From Flavobacterium sp. (GTDB lineage Bacteria > Bacteroidota > Bacteroidia > Flavobacteriales > Flavobacteriaceae), in the NCBI GenBank assembly GCA_024642295.1, contig JAHEBK010000010.1:1-15587 (forward strand): 15,587 nucleotides of DNA, read 5' to 3'. The notes below the pieces were generated by a model that was not told the origin of the DNA, searched no databases, and worked only from the letters and a program-made list of their open reading frames with translations. The position numbers were made by a program, and so were the translations under genes. Below are positions 7,948-14,420 of this stretch, one piece after another; position 1 is the stretch's first letter; the number at the start of each line of letters is the position of its first letter.

Positions 7948-10497
7948 ATGGATGATAATTTTTCACCAAGAGTAAAGGACGTTATAACCTACAGCAAAGA
8001 AGAAGCTTTGCGTTTAGGTCATGACTTTATAGGAACTGAACACTTAATGCTTGGTATCCTAAGGGATGGTAATGGAAAAGCCATAAGAATATTAAACAGT
8101 CTTTCTGTTGATTTAGAACACCTAAGGAGAAAAGTTGAAATCCTAAGCCCCGCAATACCAAGCACAGAGACCAATATTGAAAAGAAGAACTTGCATTTGA
8201 CACGTCAAGCTGAAAGAGCTCTAAAAACTACTTTTCTTGAAGCGAAGGTTTTTCAAAGCACTTCAATCAGTACAGCCCACTTGCTGCTTTGTATTTTAAG
8301 AAATGAAAACGACCCAACAACCAAGCTATTAAATAAACTTAAAATAGATTATGATGTAGCCAAAGAACAATATTTAAATATGACACCAAACGAAGAAGAA
8401 TTCTTAGAAAACCTACCTAGAGCAACCGATTCATATAACGATGATTTAGGACAAGATGACAGTCTAAAAGAAGGCAACTTCAACAACCCTTCAAACAAGT
8501 CAAATAAAAAATCTAAAACACCAGTATTAGACAACTTTGGTAGAGATTTAACTGAAATGGCCGAAGAAGGAAAATTAGACCCTGTTGTAGGACGTGAAAA
8601 AGAAATTGAACGTGTAAGCCAAATTTTAAGCCGACGCAAAAAAAACAACCCGCTTCTTATTGGAGAACCTGGTGTAGGTAAATCTGCCATTGCTGAAGGT
8701 TTAGCATTACGCATCATTCAAAAGAAAGTATCGCGAATTTTATTCAACAAGCGAGTAGTCACTTTAGACCTTGCTAGTCTTGTTGCTGGCACTAAATACC
8801 GCGGCCAATTCGAAGAGCGAATGAAAGCCGTGATGAATGAATTAGAAAAAAATGACGATATCATTCTTTTCATTGACGAAATCCATACTATCGTTGGTGC
8901 TGGTGGGGCTACTGGTTCGTTAGACGCTTCTAATATGTTCAAACCTGCCTTAGCAAGAGGAGAAATTCAATGCATTGGAGCTACAACTCTAGATGAATAC
9001 AGACAATATATTGAAAAAGATGGCGCCCTTGAAAGACGTTTTCAAAAAATCATTGTTGAACCAACTTCTGTTGATGAAACTATTATGATTTTGAACAATA
9101 TCAAAAACAAATACGAAGACCATCATAATGTTACTTATACACAAGAGGCAATCGAAGCCTGTGTGAAATTAACGAACAGATATATGTCGGAGCGTTTTTT
9201 GCCAGACAAAGCTATTGATGCTCTAGATGAAGCAGGATCAAGAGTACACATTACCAATATTGAAGTTCCAAAACAAATTTTAGACCTAGAACGTCAATTA
9301 GAAGACATTAGAGAACTTAAAAATGTTGTTGTTAAAAAACAAAAATATGAGGAAGCAGCTAAACTTCGTGATGATGAAAAACGTCTTGAAAAAGATTTAG
9401 CTATTGCTCAAGAACAATGGGAAGAAGATGCCAAAAACAATCGAATTGAAGTAACAGAGGATAATGTAGCTGATGTAGTTTCGATGATGACAGGAATCCC
9501 TGTGAATCGTATTGCTCAAACTGAAAGCAACAAACTTGCCAAATTACCCGAATTAATAGAAAGCAAAGTAATTGGTCAAAAAGAAGCCGTTTTAAAAATT
9601 GCACGTTCCATCCAAAGAAATAGAGCTGGTTTAAAAGACCCAAACAGACCAATTGGTTCGTTTATTTTTCTAGGACAAACAGGTGTTGGTAAAACACAAT
9701 TAGCCAAAGTTTTAGCTAGAGAATTATTTGATTCTGAAGATGCATTAGTTCGTATTGACATGAGTGAATACATGGAAAAATTCGCTATCTCTAGATTAGT
9801 AGGAGCACCTCCGGGATATGTAGGATACGAAGAAGGCGGACAATTAACGGAAAAAGTAAGAAGAAAACCTTATGCTGTTGTACTTTTGGATGAAATTGAG
9901 AAAGCTCATCCTGATGTATTCAATATGATGTTACAAGTTCTTGATGACGGATTCCTAACGGATAGTTTAGGTCGCAAAATAGATTTTAAAAATACTATTA
10001 TCATCATGACTTCCAATGTAGGTGCGAGACAATTAAAAGATTTCGGACAAGGTGTTGGTTTTGGAACTGCTGCCAAAGTAGCCCAGACAGATGATAACTC
10101 GAAAAGCATTATCGAAAATGCCTTAAAGAAAACTTTTGCACCAGAATTCTTAAACCGTATTGATGATGTTATAGTTTTCAATGCCTTAGAAAAAGAAGAT
10201 ATTGATTTAATAATCGAAATCGAATTAAAAAAATTATATGCAAGAATTGCAGAATTAGGATACATATTAAAACTTTCAGACAAAGCCAAAAGCTTTATTG
10301 CTGAAAAAGGATTTGACAAACAATTTGGAGCAAGACCACTAAAAAGAGCTATTCAAAAATATGTTGAAGACACCCTTGCTGAAGAAATAATCACTTCAAA
10401 AATTAATTCTGGTGACGAAATATTCATGGATATTGAAGATGGAGCACAAGAACTATCTGTTGTTATTCATAAAGCTGGAGAAGCAACAAATCCATAA
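7948..10497 (+). CDS. clpC: ClpC-type AAA+ unfoldase of the Clp protease
   Basis: An 849-residue double-AAA+ HSP100 ATPase that unfolds proteins and feeds them into ClpP. In order: two Clp_N repeats (about 5-150), a charged linker (about 150-190), and AAA-1 with Walker A GEPGVGKS (K245) and Walker B ILFIDEIH (D310, E311). A UVR-type coiled middle segment of about 450-495 (KYEEAAKLRDDEKRLEKDL) follows; it marks ClpC rather than ClpA or ClpB. AAA-2 carries Walker A GQTGVGKT (K582) and Walker B VVLLDEIEKAHPDV (D648, E649). The ClpP-docking loop is GVGFG (702-706), which shows that this is a protease partner rather than a ClpB disaggregase. The C-terminal D2-small domain contains GARPLKRAIQKYVED. 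Transcription is divergent from gyrA and the gene appears monocistronic, with a terminator at 10522-10558. Confidence 0.95.
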   Translation: MDDNFSPRVKDVITYSKEEALRLGHDFIGTEHLMLGILRDGNGKAIRILNSLSVDLEHLRRKVEILSPAIPSTETNIEKKNLHLTRQAERALKTTFLEAKVFQSTSISTAHLLLCILRNENDPTTKLLNKLKIDYDVAKEQYLNMTPNEEEFLENLPRATDSYNDDLGQDDSLKEGNFNNPSNKSNKKSKTPVLDNFGRDLTEMAEEGKLDPVVGREKEIERVSQILSRRKKNNPLLIGEPGVGKSAIAEGLALRIIQKKVSRILFNKRVVTLDLASLVAGTKYRGQFEERMKAVMNELEKNDDIILFIDEIHTIVGAGGATGSLDASNMFKPALARGEIQCIGATTLDEYRQYIEKDGALERRFQKIIVEPTSVDETIMILNNIKNKYEDHHNVTYTQEAIEACVKLTNRYMSERFLPDKAIDALDEAGSRVHITNIEVPKQILDLERQLEDIRELKNVVVKKQKYEEAAKLRDDEKRLEKDLAIAQEQWEEDAKNNRIEVTEDNVADVVSMMTGIPVNRIAQTESNKLAKLPELIESKVIGQKEAVLKIARSIQRNRAGLKDPNRPIGSFIFLGQTGVGKTQLAKVLARELFDSEDALVRIDMSEYMEKFAISRLVGAPPGYVGYEEGGQLTEKVRRKPYAVVLLDEIEKAHPDVFNMMLQVLDDGFLTDSLGRKIDFKNTIIIMTSNVGARQLKDFGQGVGFGTAAKVAQTDDNSKSIIENALKKTFAPEFLNRIDDVIVFNALEKEDIDLIIEIELKKLYARIAELGYILKLSDKAKSFIAEKGFDKQFGARPLKRAIQKYVEDTLAEEIITSKINSGDEIFMDIEDGAQELSVVIHKAGEATNP

Positions 10498-10521
10498 AAA
10501 GAAATCTTTAAATAATCAATC

Positions 10522-10560
10522 AACCCGTTACGTTTTATTAACATAACGGGTTTATTTTTT
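10522..10560 (+). terminator. Rho-independent terminator after clpC
   Basis: AACCCGTTA (10522-10530) pairs with TAACGGGTT (10544-10552). The stem extends inward by GTT/AAC past one C-A mismatch to leave a five-base loop, and it is followed by TATTTTTT. It begins 24 bases after the clpC stop. Confidence 0.85.
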
Positions 10561-10595
10561 AAATATAATTCAGCCTTATTTCGGAAAACAATATT

Positions 10596-10603
10596 TACTT
10601 TTA
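10596..10603 (+). promoter_or_regulatory. Possible -7 promoter element for the RimK-fusion gene
   Basis: TACTTTTA is one base from TAnnTTTG, lies after the clpC terminator, and would give a 5' UTR of about 32 bases. No clear -33 TTG is present at the right distance. Confidence 0.25.
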
Positions 10604-10638
10604 CCCCTTCTAAAATTAGAATCATCAAACCATACAAT

Positions 10639-12012
10639 ATGTCTCAAAATAAAGTAATACTTGGTAGCGAAGAATGGTGTTCCTTTCCAGAATTAGGTAT
10701 TCCAACAATAAAAGCTCGAGTAGACTCAGGAGCTAAAACTTCAGCCTTACATGCTGTAAATATTGCTCCTTTTATAAAAAATGAAACCAACTGGGTTAAA
10801 TTTGACATTAATCCAATTCAAAATAATCAAAAAACAGTAATACACTGTGAAGCTCCCCTTATTGACAAACGAATAGTAAAAAGTTCTAGTGGCTTTAGAG
10901 AACAACGCTATGTGATTCAAACCACGCTTAAAATTGGCGACTCCAATTGGCCTATTGAAATGACACTAACCAATCGAGATTCTATGGGATTCCGAATGCT
11001 TTTAGGCCGTGAAGCCATGAGCGGGAGAATATTGGTTGACCCAGAACAAAAATACTTATTAGGACAACCCTCTACTGAAAACCTAAAAGACTTATACAAA
11101 AATTCTGAAAAAGCAAGTACAGGATTGCGTATTGGAGTATTAGCTAGTAATCCCGAATTATATAGCAATAAAAGAATCATGGAAGCTGGTGAAATGCGTG
11201 GACATGAAATGCATTTCTTAAACATCAAAGAATGCTATATGCGATTGGATGCTAAAACACCTGAAATTCATTATCGTGGTGGACTTATCTTAGATCAATT
11301 TGATGCTATTATCCCAAGAATAAGACCTAGTATTACTTTTTACGGATGCGCTTTAACCAGACAATTTGAAGCTTTAAAAGTATTTTGCTTAAACTCTGCA
11401 AGTGCTATTACTCAATCAAGAGACAAACTTTACTCATTACAATTACTACTACACAGTGGTATTGACATCCCTACTACAGGCTTTGCCAACTCCCCTTTGG
11501 ATACTAATGATTTGATAAAAATGGTTGGCGGACCACCGTTAATTGTAAAGTTATTAGAAGGTACACAAGGTAAAGGTGTTGTACTTGCCGAAACTAAAAA
11601 AGCTGCTGAAAGTGTTATTAACGCCTTCAAAAGTGTTAATGCTAATATCCTTGTGCAAGAGTTTATTAAAGAAGCCAACGGTAAAGATATTCGTTGTTTT
11701 GTTATTGATGGTAAAGTTGTAGCTTCTATTCAAAGAGAAGCCATGCCTGGTGAATTCAGAGCAAACATTCACTTAGGAGGAACAGCATCAGTTATCAAAG
11801 CAACTGCTGAAGAAAAACGAATTGCTATTAAAGCTACAAAAGCTATGGATTTAAAAGTAGCAGGAGTTGACATTATCCGTTCTTCAAAAGGGCCATTATT
11901 ATTAGAGGTAAACTCTTCTCCTGGACTAGAAGGAATCGAAGGAGCAACTAATAAAGACATCGCTGGCGAAATGATTAAAGCGATTGAAAAAAACTTTATA
12001 AAGTCAAAATAA
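10639..12012 (+). CDS. rimK: Retropepsin-like ('ATP-dependent zinc protease', RimB-like) domain fused to RimK-family glutamate ligase
   Basis: A 457-residue cytoplasmic two-domain protein. Residues 1-145 or so match the family annotated as ATP-dependent zinc protease (PF05618), which has a retropepsin-like fold. The aspartic-protease-type motif VDSGAKTSA carries D29, and MLLGREAM (about 120-127) matches the conserved hydrophobic-Gly segment. Residues about 160-457 form a RimK ATP-grasp ligase. They start at [14 protein letters not shown], followed by [24 protein letters not shown] (K304 and the glycine-rich ATP loop), [23 protein letters not shown] and the metal-binding [14 protein letters not shown] (E423, N425). 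E. coli RimK adds glutamates to the C-terminus of ribosomal protein S6. The substrate here is not known. Fusion to a candidate peptidase suggests that one chain can both add and trim residues. ATG at 10639 begins the domain without spare residues. Confidence 0.88.
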   Translation: MSQNKVILGSEEWCSFPELGIPTIKARVDSGAKTSALHAVNIAPFIKNETNWVKFDINPIQNNQKTVIHCEAPLIDKRIVKSSSGFREQRYVIQTTLKIGDSNWPIEMTLTNRDSMGFRMLLGREAMSGRILVDPEQKYLLGQPSTENLKDLYKNSEKASTGLRIGVLASNPELYSNKRIMEAGEMRGHEMHFLNIKECYMRLDAKTPEIHYRGGLILDQFDAIIPRIRPSITFYGCALTRQFEALKVFCLNSASAITQSRDKLYSLQLLLHSGIDIPTTGFANSPLDTNDLIKMVGGPPLIVKLLEGTQGKGVVLAETKKAAESVINAFKSVNANILVQEFIKEANGKDIRCFVIDGKVVASIQREAMPGEFRANIHLGGTASVIKATAEEKRIAIKATKAMDLKVAGVDIIRSSKGPLLLEVNSSPGLEGIEGATNKDIAGEMIKAIEKNFIKSK

Positions 12013-12031
12013 ATTCATTTTCAACCAAATA

Positions 12032-12078
12032 AAAAACCATCCTCAATTTTATGTGAATTAAGGATGGTTTTTCATTTT
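12032..12078. terminator. Bidirectional terminator between convergent rimK-fusion and pit genes
   Basis: AAAAACCATCCT (12032-12043) pairs perfectly with AGGATGGTTTTT (12061-12072). A short imperfect inner stem (AATT/AATT past one mismatch) closes the loop. T-rich runs follow on both strands, so it can stop the + transcript of the RimK fusion and the - transcript of the phosphate transporter. Confidence 0.85.
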
Positions 12079-12092
12079 AACAGAGATTTATA

Positions 12093-13382
12093 TTAAAAAA
12101 ATACACTCAATATATAATAAAACAAAGCCGCTAATAAAGCTGAAATAGGAATTGTTAATACCCAAGCCCACAATAGACTCACCGTAACACCCCAACGTAC
12201 TGCTGAAACTCTATTTGTCAGCCCTACTCCAATAATTGAACCCGTAATGGTATGCGTTGAACTCACTGGAATTTTCAAATGTTCAGTAAAATATAAGGTT
12301 AATGCTCCTGCTGTTTCAGCTGCTACCCCTTCAAAAGAAGTTACTTTTGTGATTTTAGACCCCATGGTTTTCACAATTTTCCAACCTCCACTTAAAGTCC
12401 CAGCGGCAATTGCTGAATAACACGCTAAGGGTATCCAACCTGGCATTTGTCCAGGAATATCATCTTTAGGCAAAATTACATTAAGCCAAGCAGGCAAACT
12501 TTCTTGAGCTACACCGCTAGTATTTATATAAACAGCAACAGCTGCCGCAATAATCCCCATTACTTTTTGAGAATCATTTCCACCATGACCTAAACTAAAA
12601 GCAGCAGAGGACAACAACTGCATTTTCTTTAACCAAGAATTTGCTTGATTCAAATTTAGAAAACTAAAAACCAAACAAAACAAACTCACTGAAAGAACAA
12701 TAAACGCCACTAAAAACCATTTCAAATTATGTGCTTCTGTAGCAACAGTCCAAAAATGAGATTCAAAATTCCTATCTTTAATGGCTATAGCTTCGTAATA
12801 TTTTATTTGACTTTCTACAAACCAAATAGTCAAAGCCATTAGTGCTGCTGTAAATACTTTTGGAAACACTGTTTTTTTAGAAGAATGTAGCAACCAAAGC
12901 GAAATGAGATATGACATTAAAGCACCTACTAGAGGAGCTAGAACAATAAAGGCAATAATAATCACAACCCCTGACGGCATTCCTCCGTCATGTCCTTCTT
13001 TATACCACGAGACAACTCCAAAGCCAGCATGTGCAATAGCTGCACCCGCAAACCCTCCAATTAAAGTATGAGAGGAACTCGATGGAATTCCTAACCACCA
13101 AGTTAGTAAGTTCCAACAAATAGCTGCAATGATCCCAGCGAGTATGACAACCAAATTAATATCCATAGTGTGAGCGGTTTTAGCAACAGTATCTGCCACA
13201 CCAAAACCAAAAACCCAATAGGCTAAAAAATTAAAAAAAGCAGCCCAAAGCACCGCCTGAAAAGGCGAAAGTACCTTGGTCGCTACAACCGTAGCAATTG
13301 CATTAGCCGCATCATGAAAACCATTGATATAATCAAAAATGAGCGCTAATATTATAATAACTATAAGCAAAGTAAATTCCAT
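12093..13382 (-). CDS. pit: Inorganic phosphate transporter, PiT family
   Basis: A 429-residue polytopic inner-membrane protein with about ten hydrophobic segments, of the low-affinity, cation-coupled phosphate permease family (PF01384). The two inverted repeats of the family are both visible. The first carries NGFHDAANAIAT at residues 20-31 (D24, N27) and the later SSSSHTLIGG. The second carries GHGGNDSQKVMG (N269, D270) and SSTHTITGSIIGVG. A hydrophilic loop near residues 193-220 separates the halves. The gene starts 29 bases after the DUF47 gene on the same strand, an arrangement that is common for PiT systems and supports one operon. The substrate is inferred from family and partner. Sulfate transport by relatives is known but less likely here. 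Confidence 0.93.
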   Translation of the reverse strand: MEFTLLIVIIILALIFDYINGFHDAANAIATVVATKVLSPFQAVLWAAFFNFLAYWVFGFGVADTVAKTAHTMDINLVVILAGIIAAICWNLLTWWLGIPSSSSHTLIGGFAGAAIAHAGFGVVSWYKEGHDGGMPSGVVIIIAFIVLAPLVGALMSYLISLWLLHSSKKTVFPKVFTAALMALTIWFVESQIKYYEAIAIKDRNFESHFWTVATEAHNLKWFLVAFIVLSVSLFCLVFSFLNLNQANSWLKKMQLLSSAAFSLGHGGNDSQKVMGIIAAAVAVYINTSGVAQESLPAWLNVILPKDDIPGQMPGWIPLACYSAIAAGTLSGGWKIVKTMGSKITKVTSFEGVAAETAGALTLYFTEHLKIPVSSTHTITGSIIGVGLTNRVSAVRWGVTVSLLWAWVLTIPISALLAALFYYILSVFF

Positions 13383-13411
13383 AAATGTAATTTCAGATGT
13401 AACTGATTAAA

Positions 13412-14056
13412 TTAAGAATGCTTTACAGCAATAGATTCTAAAACACTAGCAACACTCTTACATTTATCTGTTGCAGTTTCTAAAACAGATAATACTTCTT
13501 TATATTTAATGATGTTTTTGGCATCTGTTTCGTTTTCGAAAATTTCAAAAACAGCTTTATTATAGACATCATCCGATTTGTTTTCTAGTTTACTAATTCT
13601 AGCACAGGCTTCGGTAATACTTCTAACATTTTTTAAATTTCTCAATTCTTTCACAGCCAAATCAATTTGTTGACATGCATCTAAATTGATTTCTGTTAAT
13701 TTTCGAATTGATTTTGTGATTTTATCAACTTGATACAAACGCATAATACTGGAAGCACCATGCAATCTATCAGCAACATTATCAATAGAAGTAATCAACG
13801 AGTGAATATCTTCTCTATCAAAAGGAGTAATAAAGTTTTTACTCAATTCTATATTAGTCTGTCTTGTAATATCTTCTCCTTTTTGTTCTAAAACATCAAT
13901 TTTTTGAAAAAGAGTATCCCTTTCTTTCAATGGTAAATTAACCGCTTCATGCAAATCAGAGGCTAATTCAATCAAATTACTTGATGCTTTTTCAAAAAGC
14001 GGAAAAAATTTCTTGTCCTTTGGAGCTAAAAATTGGAAAATACTATTTAGTGACAT
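13412..14056 (-). CDS. DUF47 / PhoU-like PiT accessory protein
   Basis: A 214-residue, all-helical cytoplasmic protein of the PhoU-divergent family (PF01865, DUF47). It starts MSLNSIFQFLAPKDKKFFPL, a typical opening for the family. The PhoU-like metal-site acidic clusters are visible in TPFDREDIHSLITSIDNVADRL and in EVLSVLETATDKCKSVA near the C-terminus; a further acidic segment is SKLENKSDDVYN. No membrane segment or signal peptide is present. Family members sit next to PiT genes and are thought to modulate the permease or coordinate phosphate uptake, and this one immediately precedes pit in the same direction. It is not the classical PhoU of Pst systems, since no Pst genes are nearby. Confidence 0.9.
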   Translation of the reverse strand: MSLNSIFQFLAPKDKKFFPLFEKASSNLIELASDLHEAVNLPLKERDTLFQKIDVLEQKGEDITRQTNIELSKNFITPFDREDIHSLITSIDNVADRLHGASSIMRLYQVDKITKSIRKLTEINLDACQQIDLAVKELRNLKNVRSITEACARISKLENKSDDVYNKAVFEIFENETDAKNIIKYKEVLSVLETATDKCKSVASVLESIAVKHS

Positions 14057-14080
14057 TTCTTTCTATTTTATTGTTGGGCG

Positions 14081-14088
14081 CAAATTTA
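14081..14088 (-). promoter_or_regulatory. -7 promoter element for the DUF47-pit operon
   Basis: The - strand reads TAAATTTG (14088 to 14081), a perfect match to TAnnTTTG, followed by CGCC. It predicts a start site near 14077 and a 5' UTR of about 20 bases. The -33 region is poor (TTTA at 14108-14105, spacing 16). Confidence 0.55.
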
Positions 14089-14183
14089 ATTTATTTTTTT
14101 TAACTAAACCCATCATTCCCAACAAATCAACTTTCATCCCATAACCTTTATTTTAATGGAACATTAAAAACCAAAAAATGCTT

Positions 14184-14214
14184 TTTGTTTTTTTATAAAA
14201 AAAATGTAATTTTG
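14184..14214 (+). promoter_or_regulatory. Bacteroidota-type promoter (P1) for the threonine leader and thrA
   Basis: TTTG (14184-14187), a 19-base spacer and TAATTTTG (14207-14214) match both promoter elements of the phylum exactly, with ideal spacing. The predicted transcription start is near 14218, about 7 bases before the leader-peptide ATG. It is the best-formed promoter in the window. Confidence 0.65.
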
Positions 14215-14224
14215 GCCTTTATCT

Positions 14225-14317
14225 ATGAATACAAACAGAAATACATATACTACTTTCTTAACAACTTCAACCGAAGTTGTAATTTCTGTTACTTTTACAA
14301 CAACTACTACCCCTTAG
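14225..14317 (+). CDS. thrL: Threonine-rich leader peptide of the thr operon (attenuator peptide)
   Basis: A 30-codon reading frame, ATG 14225 to TAG 14315-14317, too short for routine gene calling. It begins MNTNRNTYTTFLTTSTEVVI and ends in SVTFTTTTTP. Thirteen of 30 residues are threonine: positions 3, 7, 9, 10, 13, 14, 16, 23 and 25-29. The last five are consecutive and lie one codon before the stop. Val18, Val19, Ile20 and Val22 add branched-chain codons, reminiscent of the Thr/Ile control of E. coli thrL. The peptide sits 103 bases upstream of thrA, whose pathway makes threonine, and starts about 7 bases after a predicted transcription start. The inferred role is regulatory: ribosomes stalling at Thr codons when charged tRNA-Thr is scarce would alter folding of the downstream RNA. 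The peptide itself need not be stable. The gene symbol is given by analogy; homology to enterobacterial ThrL is not claimed. Confidence 0.8.
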   Translation: MNTNRNTYTTFLTTSTEVVISVTFTTTTTP

Positions 14318-14369
14318 GGGGAAACAATTCACATATAATCTTATATTTGCATTTTCCTTATTCAAGGAA
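14261..14369 (+). promoter_or_regulatory. Candidate attenuator RNA structures in the thr leader
   Basis: Several hairpins exclude one another. A: ACAACTTC (14261-14268) with GAAGTTGT (14273-14280), perfect 8 bp, AACC loop. B: GTTGTAA (14276-14282) with TTACAAC (14295-14301), 7 bp, reusing the right arm of A. C: CCCC (14310-14313) with GGGG (14317-14320) across the leader stop codon. C': GGGGAAA (14318-14324) with TTTCCTT (14353-14359), two G-U pairs, reusing the G run of C. D: TTCCTT (14354-14359) with AAGGAA (14364-14369), reusing the right arm of C'. A ribosome stalled at the Thr run (14297-14311) would cover B and C and favour C'. I saw no strong GC stem followed directly by a U run. The best weak candidate is 14376-14405 (ATGTA/TACAT plus G-U pairs, then TTTTATTT). 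Confidence 0.45.
14342..14349 (+). promoter_or_regulatory. Possible second promoter (P2) for thrA, downstream of the leader
   Basis: TATATTTG, followed by CA, is a perfect -7 match and would start transcription near 14353, bypassing the leader peptide and leaving a 68-base 5' UTR. No TTG is found 17-23 bases upstream, so it may be chance in AT-rich sequence. Confidence 0.35.
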
Positions 14370-14420
14370 GGTCTTGGATGTATAAAAAATAGTACATTTT
14401 TATTTAATAAAATAAACAGA

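Noticed and set aside
9906..10319. 137-codon - strand ORF inside clpC
   Set aside because: It is a shadow of the conserved AAA-2 region of ClpC, with no independent evidence.
14185..14385. 66-codon + strand ORF between the DUF47 gene and thrA
   Set aside because: It begins at a TTG inside the predicted -33 element, has a low-complexity Phe/Tyr/Asn composition, and lies in a different frame from the Thr-rich leader, which explains the region better.
14218..14420. Threonine T-box or riboswitch upstream of thrA
   Set aside because: I saw no T-box core motif or specifier loop architecture. The translatable Thr-rich ORF makes peptide-dependent control the simpler reading.
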